From Limnephilus marmoratus (Eukaryota > Arthropoda > Insecta > Trichoptera > Limnephilidae): a DNA stretch of 64,000 bases. The position numbers and the translations under genes were made by a program. Shown here in pieces: positions 10,396-20,727 of this stretch. A model generated the notes under the pieces. It saw only the letters and a list, made by a program, of their open reading frames with translations, searched no databases and was not told where the DNA came from. Position 1 is the stretch's first letter; the number at the start of each line of letters is the position of its first letter. The DNA lies in NCBI GenBank assembly GCA_917880885.1, contig OU862908.1, positions 7,538,501-7,602,500 of the forward strand, written 5' to 3'.

Positions 10396-13300
10396 GTGAA
10401 AATGGATCTCACTGATGATTTTACGTTAATAGACACAAAGGTATGTGAAGATACTACAGAACTAAATAACTATATAAGTGAAGGAAATACTGACTTCAAC
10501 ATAATAAATTTAAATATCCGCAGTATTCATAAACATTTTGATGAATTTTGTATTTTCCTCAACTCTCTAGGATTTCAACCAAATGTTATTATACTTACAG
10601 AAACGCAAATGCGTGAACTAATCCCTTACTCCGTCTCTGATTATAAGACTTACTCACTTCCTTCTAAACATACTTCGCATGACGGTCTAACGATTTTCTA
10701 TAGTGCACATAAAATAACTGATGTAATAATAAACATCCCAAAATTTAAGTTTTCAAATGCCATACATTTATCATTCAAGCTAAACAATAAAAAATACTCT
10801 ATATATCGCTCCCCTTCTTTAAATTCTAAATCTTTTATCACAGAATTAAAATATTTCTTAATCGAAAATAATTGCAACCAATTAGTTTTCTCATTTATCG
10901 TAGGGGATATAAATATTAACATAGAACATTCTATCCTGGGCCCAATTGCAAATAAATATCTAAATGTGATATACAGCGAAGGATATCTATCTTAGGGAAC
11001 GTACCCATACTACGTGACACGTTTAGGGCGGGGGGGTCTCTCAAAATGTCACGCTCCATACAAATGAGTGGCGGGTTGCTTAGGATTTTGGTCACCGGGG
11101 GGGGGGGGGGGTTAAAAATTGCAAAAAGTTGGTCACGTAGTATGGGTACGTTCCCTTATATAAATAGCCCTACCAGATACGGTTCTTGTCTTGATCACAT
11201 ATTTCTTAAAACCAATAAAAATTGTATACCCAAATCAGCTGTCCTAAAAATTGATATAACCGATCATTTCCCAACTTTTTTCGGTCACAGTACCTTAAAG
11301 TATCATCATACAACTAAAGCCCAACAAGTGGGAAAAAATAAAATTAACTATCAAACCCTAAACAGTTTTTTAAAAAAAGAAACTTGGAACTCACTTTTAT
11401 CCAAAGATGACCCAAATCAATCACTAAACACCTTCTATTCAATATTAAATGATAATATCAAGAATAGTCTTGAACCAACACCAATACCTAGAAGCAAACA
11501 TAAAAAAATTAAACCATGGATCACGCGTGGCTTGATAATTGCAAGCCAACACAGGAACAAACTGTACAAAATTTACAAAAATCGTGAGAATCATTGTATG
11601 GCTAAAAACATTCCACCTAATGAAAATTTACGACAACAATACATCATTTATAGAAATTTTTTCAATATTCTTATTAAAAAATGTAAACAAGAGTATTATA
11701 CTAAACAATTACAAACAGCTGATAATGATTCTAAAAAAAACCTGGCAAGTCATAAATGAAATAACTAATAGAAAACATAAAGCAAAAACATTCCCTGAAA
11801 AAATTGTTACAGATGATAAAATAGTCATAACGGATAAAAGAAATATTGCAAATAAATTCAATGATTTTTTACAAATGTTGCTTCAGATATAATAAATAAC
11901 AATCCCTCATTTCAAAACCATATACATCAACACACTCAAATGGACGAACATTTCCTAATTTAACCCAATTTGAAAATAGTCCTAATTTAACCCAATTTAA
12001 ACGTATTACCGAATCTGAAATAATAAAACACATTGACAATATTAACAAAAATACAGCCAATGGTCCAGATGAATTGAGCGCCATCGCCATCAAATCTATT
12101 AAACAACACATTTCGAAGCCCTTGCAACACATTTTTAATTCCTGTTTTGAAAAAAACGTTTTCCCAGACGCATTTAAACTCTCCAATATTGTACCAATAC
12201 ATAAACCTGGATCAATCTGTAAACTTAACAATTACAGACCAATATCGCTAATATCCCAACTAGCGAAGATATTAGAAAAAAATATTAAAATACAAGTACT
12301 AGAGTTTCTAGAATCAAATGCACTTTTGTCCCCAAATCAATATGGTTTCAGAACAGGTCTTAGTACAGATGACGCTTTATTTAATCTAACTATATACACC
12401 AATCTTGATTTAAATACGAAAAGCTTAACAAAAATAAAAATGTATAAAAAAAAAAAAATAATAAAAATCTTTTTAGATTTTTTATTATTTTTTTTATTTT
12501 TTTTAGTCTCTACCACCATAATCTTTTTAGACCTAAAAAAAGCGTTTGATACCGATAATCATAATAAACTGATTAGAAAACTAAATAATATTGGAATTAA
12601 AAATAATTGTCTGTCACTATTAACAAATTATTTACTTGATCGCAGACAATGTACAATAATTGGTGATAATATTAGTAAACCAGAATATGTGAGACATGGG
12701 GTTCCACAAGGAACAGTTATCGGTCCTTTATTGTTCCTAATTTATATCAATGACCTGTGTAATATCAGTATTCCGGGAAAACTATTCTCGTATGCTGATG
12801 ATACTGCAATCACGGAAATACGTAAATCATGGAAAGAAGTCTCTGAAAACGCAAATAAGTGCACATCCATTGTCAAAGAATGGCTAAACCAAAACCTCCT
12901 AACTCTGAATTGTGAAAAAACTATGTATTTTCCATTCTATAATTCGAAAAGGGCGGCACCCTTAACTCACCTAAATATAAGGTTTCACAACAATTCTTGC
13001 AACCCTGTTTTGTGTTCTAACTGTATAGAAATGAATTCGGGGAACACAGTTAAATACCTAGGAATTATTATAGACAGCCAACTAAAATGAACAAATCACG
13101 TAGAAAACCTTGTAAATAAACTTAGGTATTTGACTTACATTTTTAAACGATTAAATAACATAGTTGATATTAAAATAATGAAACTGGTATATCATGCATT
13201 GGTGCAATCATCAATATCTTATGGAATAATTGGATAGGGGGGTATTTACGATACCCATATTAAGCAACTAGAAATTACTCAAAAATTAATAATAAAGATT

Positions 13301-13553
13301 TTGCATAAAGATGTTACCCACCCCTCCTTGCAATTATTCCAAGAAGCTGAACTCTTAGATATAAGAAAAATCTACTGTATGCAATGTCTTAAATATATAT
13401 TTTCACGAAATGTATATTTTACAAAAAACGAAAATCGCTCCAGCAGTAGAGTAAATAATGCATTTGAGGTTCCCAATGCAAAACTGGGCTTGCGCAGAGA
13501 CATGCTTTTTTCATTGCACCAAAAATCTATAATGCACTGTATCAGACTATAGA
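10396..13553 (+). pseudogene. LINE ORF2 (APE endonuclease and reverse transcriptase), disrupted
   Basis: The endonuclease frame opens at 10396 (INLNIRSIHKHFDEF, VIILTETQM, VGDININIEHS) and is cut by a MITE at 10995. It resumes with YGSCLDHIFLK and ITDHFPTFF. A frameshift follows near 11735, and a stop after DFLQMLLQI at about 11890. The RT covers 12050-13090: NNYRPISLISQ, NQYGFRTGLST, FLDLKKAFD, GVPQGTVIGPLLFLIYINDL and YADDTA at 12791. A TGA at 13088 and a TAG near 13235 break the C-terminal part, which runs to 13553 (ALVQSSISYGIIG, QLEITQKLIIKIL). At least six lesions are present. Confidence 0.9.
10995..11155. mobile_element. 161-bp PIF/Harbinger-like MITE nested in the LINE endonuclease
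   Basis: The terminal repeats are perfect for 24 bp and begin GGGAACGTACCCATACTACG. The flanks are TTA at 10992-10994 and TTA at 11156-11158, a 3-bp TTA duplication as made by PIF/Harbinger transposases. Removing the element and one TTA rejoins the LINE endonuclease frame exactly, which proves the boundaries. The interior is short and G-rich with a poly-G run at 11098-11111. Confidence 0.9.
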
Positions 13554-13699
13554 AATTAAATCTAAAAACATATCTTCTTACAGCATATACAAAAAATTAA
13601 TAAAGACTTGGGTAACTACAAATGACACAAATACATACCTGCTATAACATCTTACCTGTTATAACTTTACATATCCTAATTTTTATTTAACCTTTTTTG

Positions 13700-15640
13700 T
13701 TTTTCATATATTTTTTTTTCTTTTCTTAACTTTAGTTTTGTAAATACGGAATTAGTTGTTCCATAAATATGTTAAAACATAATTATGTTTTAATTTACTA
13801 ATTTAAAGTTTAATTTGCCATGTTGTATCTTAACTGCATTAAAAAAAACTTAAGTATACCCACGAACTGGCGATGCCTATGTGGGATTTTTTTGTTGTTA
13901 TCATACATATATGTATACTATTGTAATATCTTTTTTTTTGTTAAATTGTATTATTGATCTTTAAGCTACACATTTAATTTTATAGTTCCTTTTTTTTACC
14001 TCATCAAAAGAAATGTTTTTTGTAATATTTTTATGTATGTAACAAAAAAAATTTATTAATAAAAAAAAAATAAAAAAAATACAATAAGAAATAAAATAAT
14101 ACAGAAATAGAGAAAAGTTCCAATAAACTTCTTTTAAGTAGTTTATCAATGGGTACTTTACCTTTGAAAATAAAAATATATTTTATTTTACTTAGTTTAA
14201 GGGAAAATATGTTCTTGTATCTATATATAACTTACATGTAATGTACAAACAGATAATATGCAATTTGTACAAATACATAATGAAGTACCCATTATAAAAT
14301 AATAATAATATTAACACAGAGATAACAAAATGAAAATATTTTTAAATATCAACCATGAGGAGGTCAACAGTGATAGTATCTAACAACTATAAAAAACTAT
14401 GAATACATGCATAGCATAAAATGTATAGTCTAAAGAGATATATTATTTTAAGAACAAATTTATGTTATTCAAGCCAGGGAATCTTCTCGGACCATTTTTT
14501 TATATTAGGGTTCAGGCTACCAAAAAGTTGATGGCTACAACTATACCCACTAAATTATAATATGAAGAACGGAAAAAGCTAGGCAAGCCCTTCATCAAAA
14601 ATCGAAATAGACGTCACCATCATAATGGCTGATTATGATGATGACTGCTAACTCTACCACCATCCAAATAATTATATTAAAACACACAGGTACACTAATA
14701 ACACCGTATTCAATCAGTCAGCCACCTGCAGTAGCTATAAGATCAAAGTGTATTTCACATTCCTCAGAAAGATTCAAATTCCAAAATGTAATTATTTGAA
14801 CCCCAAAATCAAATCTTTGATGGAATGCAAAACATTCGAAGTTCCCAAAAAAATAATAATCCTATCGACTATCGATACACGGGTCCTGTCTGGGAGGGGG
14901 GAGGGGGCGGGCGGGGGGCCCGTTGCCACCGATATTGCCCGGGGGCAGCTCCGACCCCTAATTAGATATTTCAGTTTCTATCAAAACATTCCGCAGTTTT
15001 TTGTTTCGGGTTTTTTCTTCCATCCCATTGATTACTTTTTCATAGTTCAGGCCTATAATTTACGGGCATTTTCGGATAATCCGCCTCCATTTAATATTCT
15101 CTCTTACTGATCACTCGGTATTACTGCGAGTTACTGGTACCTGCCTAATTGAGCGTGTATGAGAAATTAAATGTTATTCTTGTGATTTGGTCTAACAGCG
15201 ACGGATAGATATATTATATTGGAGGCACTTAAGTTATTTTTAAAGTACCATAAAAAAACAGTACCTTCTTGCACAACAGAAGTGTGTCTTAATTTTCTTC
15301 CGATCTTCCAGAAAAAATATTAAGTTAGTACCTAAAACAGAGTAAGGTTGATTTCTCATATTCCAAGTTCGTTGTGAAAATAAATTCAAAAATTGTTTCG
15401 GATGTTAAAAACTTACAGGATGGTTTGAGGGTGCACCTAAAGATCAACAATTGTTTCTTCCATATGTTTGAAGGGTTGTCATTAATTATTTTTCACGTGG
15501 AATCTACTAGATCATTTGCAAGACTCTTTACTGAATATCTTATTTTTTAAAAGAATATTTATTTTATTCCCCTCCATTATAGGGAATTTTAATATACGAG
15601 TTTCCGCAATGCGAGTTATAAAAAGTACCGCAAGTTTTTC
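13700..15640. other. AT-rich DNA, no gene seen
   Basis: Low-complexity A/T runs dominate 13900-14450. A short G-rich island lies at 14885-14960, with GGGGGGCCCG-like runs; the ORF across it is not similar to any family known to me. Confidence 0.5.
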
Positions 15641-15649
15641 CAAGTGGGT

Positions 15650-16085
15650 CTAACTTAGCTGGGCGCGTGCTAACCCTGTACAAATCGCAACTGCACCCCG
15701 CTGTTGAATTTGGCAGCCACATCTGGTCTGGAACCCGAAAAAACCTGAAGAAACCCTCAACTCTGTGCAGAAAATAGTTTGATTGATTCCCTCATCATAA
15801 CAAACGTATGGCAATCGTTAGAGCACAGGCGTCAGGTAGTTATGCTGTCCTTGTTCTTGGTATTACAGTGGAAGATGCTCGGGAAACACGCCAAATCACA
15901 TGTGAACGAGTCGTTTCTGGGACTCGTTCTTGAGTTCAACAGATCGGCTGTGGAACAATTTGCCGGTTTCTGTATCTCTTAAAGCCCCTTGTTCACTCCT
16001 TCCTCTCCTCTAAAAACTCCTCACAAAGCTTCTTCAAAGATGACTTAGACCCGGATAAAAATTATTTACATCAGGGAGTGTGGAG
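15650..16085 (+). pseudogene. LINE reverse transcriptase C-terminus and 3' end, degraded
   Basis: Translation gives broken pieces of a Jockey/CR1-type RT C-terminus: SLEHRRQVVMLSLF, then a remnant of the SRTNRFGSSF-like block, then FTPSSPLKTPHKA-like residues. The 3' end GTGTGGAGTTAATGTAAAAA matches the tail of the LINE at 48113-48545 and of the LINE-tailed repeats listed below. Confidence 0.7.
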
Positions 16086-16393
16086 TTAATGTAAAAACAT
16101 ATTTCAAAAACAATGTTTTCTTCATCAAGATACGAGTAAGTTGTTAATATAAAAATAAATCACAAACAAGTATAGACAAATAAGAACAAAGACAAAATAT
16201 TAAAGAGGAGAGGTGATTAATTACTTAAAAATCTCATAAAAAACAGTTATATATAATTAAATACAAAAATTATTTTAGGATGTATAAAATTGAATTGAGA
16301 TAATAAAAAAACTTTTAAAACAAACAATAAAAACAGGAAATCTAAGTAACAAATAAATAATTATGATTGTAAGTATTAATAAGAAAATGAATT

Positions 16394-16720
16394 TTAGAGA
16401 TGGCTATTTAAAAAAAATCTTTTGTCATTTATAATATTTAATCGACTATTAAAGCTTTTTCTAATTTCTAAATTATCTAATTGTGTACCAGTTATGTTAG
16501 TATGTAAAATTTTTAGACATTTATTAATATCAAAGGAATGACTTGTTTCCAAAATATAGTTGGCAAATTCTGAATAATTATTATTATTTAAACATCTTAG
16601 ATGTTTCTTAACTCTAATGTTAAAATTTCTGGAAGTTTTCCCTATATGAAAAAGTTTAGAATCATTGCAAATTATTTTATAAACCCCAGATTTTTTTGTT
16701 ATTTGTTTTTGGGGTCTTAT
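16394..16720 (-). pseudogene. GIY-YIG endonuclease domain of a Penelope-like element
   Basis: The minus-strand frame runs from about 16720 to a TAA at 16394-16396. It reads KSGVYKIICNDSK, then LFHIGKTSRNFNIRVKKH, then FANYILETSHSF and ends NDKRFF. GVY...HIG is the GIY-YIG signature, with arginine in the SRNFNIR block and Glu in the ETSHS block, the order seen at the C-terminus of Penelope polyproteins. The reverse transcriptase is absent, so this is a 5'-truncated copy. The frame has no start codon and merges upstream into the hairpin at 16693-16832. Confidence 0.85.
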
Positions 16721-16832
16721 GCCGTGTTGAGCTACCTCCTCCTTTAGCCAACGTTTCCGACAGCGTTACAGCGTCCATCATCATGGCGGAACACGGCATA
16801 ACACACCAAAAACAAATAACAAAAATACTTTT
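16693..16832. repeat. Hairpin repeat with hammerhead-like core (Penelope motif A)
   Basis: The arms GTTATTTGTTTTTGG (left) and CCAAAAACAAATAAC (right) enclose a second pair, TATGCCGTGTT and AACACGGCATA. The minus strand between them reads TGATGATGGACGC, then a GTC stem, then GGAAACGTTGGC. The same motif recurs at 30398, 38865, 39160 and 61520-61640. Confidence 0.75.
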
Positions 16833-17236
16833 GGCCGTGAAAATCTAAAATCATATCAAACCCCTGATTTGTTAAAAAAAATCACATTTATCCTTGTTAT
16901 TTAATATTTATTTTTTCAATTTATTATTAGTGTAGGAAGCTGGTTGGATATCATCTGGAATGTTTTTGATCATTAAATTTGTGTGTGTTTTAAAAGTTTT
17001 AAAAACAAAAGTTGTTTGTTTTAAAAGTTTTTTTATTATATAAATTCAATTTTATACATCCTTAAATAATTTTTAAATTTAATTTTATATAACTGTTTTT
17101 ATGAGATTTTTAATTAATTAATGACCTCTCCTTTTTAATATTCTGTCTTAGTTCTTATTTGTCTATACTTCTTTGTCATTTCTTTTTATATTAATAACTT
17201 ATCCTGATGAACAAAACATTGTTTTTGAAACATGTC

Positions 17237-18175
17237 GATATTGTTAATAATATTGTGTAAACTAAGCTATTTGTTTTCATTATAAAACATGTATTTAAAA
17301 TATGGTTACGTAACCCAATATAGACAGTGTTTAATTTCATTCATAATCAAGAAGAGCAAACCAAAAAATATATAATTAGATTACCACAAAACTTATGTAG
17401 GTGGGTACTTGTGTACCACCTACTGCTTTCTTCCTTCTGCCGGTTTAATTGTTCGGCGTATTATTTGCAGTGGTTTGTTTGCCTGCCGGAGCTTGCCGGA
17501 GCTTTCAGTCGACCACGAATTAAATGGATATATAGCCCGCAGTGACATCTAGTTGATTCATTTAATAATAGGTTGGCGTATCGCCTTACGTCTCATGTGG
17601 TCGATGGTCGGTTTGCTGCATCGAATAATGGACACAAACGAAACAAATTTGCAGTTAGAAAAAATATTATACGTATTTTTCGAAGATCTTCTCACGAGGT
17701 TCTAACTAAAAACCTACAAAATCCGATGTTTTAAATATAAAGGTATTTAGCTTGAATCTGCCATGTTTTCTGAAGCATGCTGTCCAATGCTAACAGGAAT
17801 GTATTAAGCCTATTAAAAATGGAAAAATAGTAAGTATCTTTGATCTAAGTAAATTTTAAATAATTCAAATTATTTATTATTCGCAATGGGAACCGGCATC
17901 GCAGTACAGCTAAAATTAGGATTGATAAACGACAAATTTCGTGCATTTATAAAACTTTGGTCATACATTCATCTTAGAAGCATTATTGAAAATCTGCATA
18001 GCCCGCCCAAAAAAAGTGCTGGAAAGCCCCACTAGGAGGAGGGGGGAGTTAAAAAAAACATATTTACAAACTAAGTCGAGTGAGGTGCTGTTTGCCGTGG
18101 TTTTCTTTCGTGAGACTTTTCGTGAGAAGCCGATATAATCAATATCAAGCAGGTTTTTAGAAAGGAAAATAAAAA
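17237..18175. other. Intergenic DNA, no gene recognised
   Basis: Moderate complexity. A 10-bp direct repeat, TTGCCGGAGC type, lies near 17490-17505. ORFs at 17327-17545 (plus) and 17961-18194 (minus) have no family resemblance. Confidence 0.5.
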
Positions 18176-18310
18176 TAAGTTGGAAATTCTCCAAAATAGG
18201 GCAACGAGAATAATCCTTAGGCGAAATAGATTTTAAAATGTAAATAAAATGTTAAAGGAACTAAATTGGCTAAAAGTGAAACAATTTTTTAACAAAATTT
18301 GATTGCAGGC
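18176..18310 (+). pseudogene. Short LINE RT C-terminal remnant
   Basis: Conceptual translation gives LEILQNRATRIILRRNRF, a stop, then MLKELNWLKVKQFF. This matches the LQNRAMRIIL...LNWLSVKQR block common at the C-terminus of insect non-LTR RTs. No intact frame remains. Confidence 0.6.
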
Positions 18311-19330
18311 AGTAGTTGCGTCGCTGCATCAAAATTCTTTACGGCAAACGGAGGTGCCTAAACGAGGCGACGCGAAATTAGGGAGACTTTTAAATTTGTA
18401 TAGATTTCAAAATAATCGCTAATAAAATTGTCGCCGCAACAAAAGTTACTCATGCGCGTCTGGATCAATAAGAGATGCTAACAATTTAGTTATTTTAGAC
18501 ATGGGAGTATTTTATTTATCGTTCAACCATTTGCAAAGCAGACTGTACACAATTTTGCCGACTACCAGGCGGTGAATTATAAGAAACAAATAACGAAGTA
18601 CGTATGTACTTTTGTTCAAATATTAACTAACTTACCGTGGCATGTACAAATTAGTTATAAATTCGAAGAACGTGTTCGCAGGGGGTAATTTCAGGGTCCG
18701 AATGAAGGATGAACAATGGACTTTGACCGCTGGAATCAATTGAAGGTATTGCGCCAAACGGTGGGAGAGTAAGCTGTTAAAGTAGGAACCCATCAAAACT
18801 TGACGGGGATAATAAAGTTGATTATATCCAGCTACATTCCCTCCACGGCATCAATATTGAAGATGGGAAATCGTGTTGGTAAATTTAACGATGATTTGAT
18901 GTTTTTAAATAGTACTAACGTATTAGGTCTAGAAAGGAACTAGAAATGAAAATATTTCTAAATATTTATGTTATTAGAAAAACTTATCCACGGCTTGATA
19001 AATTCATTGATTGAAGTGCAATATTTAGAAAAACGATCTCTGGGATTTTCCGTAATATTTCCTACATAATTTGAAATATCAATTATAATTTTTCTATACG
19101 CCCTAGATCTTTTCTTCGTTATAATTCAAGTATAATAATTGACAGATGTCAAGTGCAATTTGCTCCGTATAAAACAATAAAAATAAAGTGCAAAACGTAT
19201 GTTTAATCAACATAAAACCTGTGAAACAGAAGCATAACAGTGTTGCTGTAAAACTGAAGCAATTACCACGTATGTACATGAACTATATCTAAGAAAAAAT
19301 TGATTTTAAAAATTCAAATCACTGTGATTT
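18311..19330. other. Intergenic DNA, probably more LINE debris
   Basis: No clear feature. The stretch 18311-18420 could continue the LINE remnant but is too degraded to assign. Confidence 0.4.
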
Positions 19331-19378
19331 TTTGACATTTAATGATTTGATATTGAATACTCTACCTACATACGTTCC

Positions 19379-19545
19379 ATCTATCGCTACCTGTCAATAG
19401 ATGGCAGTAAATGCATAAATTTAACCATATCGCAAAATAAACTAATAACTTGCGCTAATAAACAACAGATGGCTGTTAATGCATAAATCAATTAAAAATA
19501 TATTATTTACCGCTATTGTTCAATAGAGGGCAATAAGTGCACACA
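19379..19545 (+). repeat. Three imperfect repeats in the LINE 5' leader
   Basis: Three diverged copies of a unit containing CAATAGATGGCAGTAAATGC lie at about 19396-19420, 19464-19488 and 19521-19545. They sit just upstream of ORF1 of the open LINE, a position where many LINEs carry promoter repeats. Confidence 0.6.
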
Positions 19546-19569
19546 ATATCAAATTCTGTTGAATAATCT

Positions 19570-20727
19570 TTGAAAATGGAAAAAGGTAATAAAACACCTA
19601 AATCAAAAAATGAGGACCCGTTTACAAAATCCTGCATGACCCCAAGATCTCCAAATCAACACGAGGAGGATCCTTATTCAGATTCGGAGGATAAAAGAAA
19701 AAATGAAGAAGAAACGTCCACAATGATAGAGGCAAACGAGGTAAATAATGCCCTGAAAAACTCAAGACTTACCATAAATAATATTAAAAAAACAATAACG
19801 GAAGGGAAAGGAAAAATCATTCTAAAAGAAAAAATAAACGAAGGCATGGATCAACTATTCGACATTATTGCCCACTTAGTGGCTGAAAATAATGAAATGA
19901 AGGGCGAATTAAAAATACTACGACCACTAATAAAAAACTGTACCCAAAATATTATTGAAATAAAAAATGTAATGAATGAAAACAAGTCGCTTCTCGTAAA
20001 CATGGCAGAAAAAAGTGAAGAATTTAAAAACAAATTGCATCTCACCAATATTAATAACCAAAATAAAGAAATTAAAACACCTCTTCCGGCACAGGACATC
20101 ACACATCGCAGAATTAAAACAGCACAACTTCAATGGAAAGAAATAAAAATACGGATCTTTGGAGAAGAAGCAGGCCACCAAATAAGAAGAAATCTGGAAA
20201 AAAACTTTAAAGATGTAGATTGTTCCAGCTATATATACCCTGGGGCAACACTAGACTGGTACACGGCAAACATCATAAGAGAAAGCAAGAATTTAAACAA
20301 AAATGATTTTGTAATTTTAATAGCCGGAGAAAATGAGACATCCCCTAAAAACCTTCTAAGCAACTTGTACTACACCCTACGACAACTAGCCCATACTAAT
20401 GTTCTAATACATCCAGTTACTAAAAACAACTATTTAAACATCTATAAACTGAATTCTGAGATTATATCTCACATCTTCGAATTCAAAAATTATTGTAAAT
20501 TTAGTGGGCCCATTTTTTATGAAAAAATGAATAGCCATACAATTATCAAAATGATGAGCTTAACAAGGGCGCATATAAAAAATGAGATCAATAAAATATC
20601 AGTCTACAATTTTGAGCACCCACATCCATCAGAAAAAAACCCAAAATATATTCATTCATCCATTCCTACACAAACCCGAGATGACAGGAACTCACCTTAT
20701 CCGAAAAAACAAACTATTTTTTTATGA
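19570..20727 (+). CDS. LINE ORF1 protein, coiled coil plus esterase-like (SGNH) fold, catalytic motif degraded
   Basis: 385 residues. The N-terminal 60 residues are acidic and disordered; residues about 60-175 are rich in Lys, Glu and Asn with heptad-like spacing, likely a coiled coil. From about residue 190 the pattern KIRIFGEEAGH (GEEAGH at 198-203), YPGATLDWYTANI and NDFVILIAGENE (about 243-256) follows the SGNH/GDSL esterase domain of CR1-type ORF1 proteins. There the usual blocks are GDS and GGTND. Here the nucleophile Ser of block I is Glu, so enzymatic activity is unlikely and an RNA-binding or assembly role is more plausible. The start at 19570 is the first in-frame ATG after the leader. 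The stop overlaps the ORF2 start in ATGA. The domain call is my inference. Confidence 0.8.
   Translation: MKMEKGNKTPKSKNEDPFTKSCMTPRSPNQHEEDPYSDSEDKRKNEEETSTMIEANEVNNALKNSRLTINNIKKTITEGKGKIILKEKINEGMDQLFDIIAHLVAENNEMKGELKILRPLIKNCTQNIIEIKNVMNENKSLLVNMAEKSEEFKNKLHLTNINNQNKEIKTPLPAQDITHRRIKTAQLQWKEIKIRIFGEEAGHQIRRNLEKNFKDVDCSSYIYPGATLDWYTANIIRESKNLNKNDFVILIAGENETSPKNLLSNLYYTLRQLAHTNVLIHPVTKNNYLNIYKLNSEIISHIFEFKNYCKFSGPIFYEKMNSHTIIKMMSLTRAHIKNEINKISVYNFEHPHPSEKNPKYIHSSIPTQTRDDRNSPYPKKQTIFL

Larger units (their letters stand above)
9400..13900 (+). mobile_element. Decayed CR1-like non-LTR retrotransposon
   Basis: A two-ORF LINE (ORF1, then endonuclease plus reverse transcriptase ORF2) with a long A-rich 5' leader and an AT-rich 3' UTR. 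The 5' boundary (about 9350-9500) and the 3' end (about 13650-13900) are approximate. It carries frameshifts, stops, a nested MITE and a low-complexity expansion in the RT, so it is dead. Confidence 0.85.
16100..17236. mobile_element. Penelope-like element fragment flanked by inverted terminal repeats
   Basis: A left arm, 16100-16335, is inverted relative to a right arm at about 17008-17236. They share GGATGTATAAAATTGAAT, TATAGACAAATAAGAAC and GGAGAGGT in reverse complement over more than 220 bp. Between them lies a GIY-YIG domain on the minus strand. Penelope-like elements are known to have terminal repeats in direct or inverted orientation and to carry hammerhead ribozyme motifs; both arms end in such a motif (16100-16129 minus, 17203-17236 plus). 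Confidence 0.8.
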
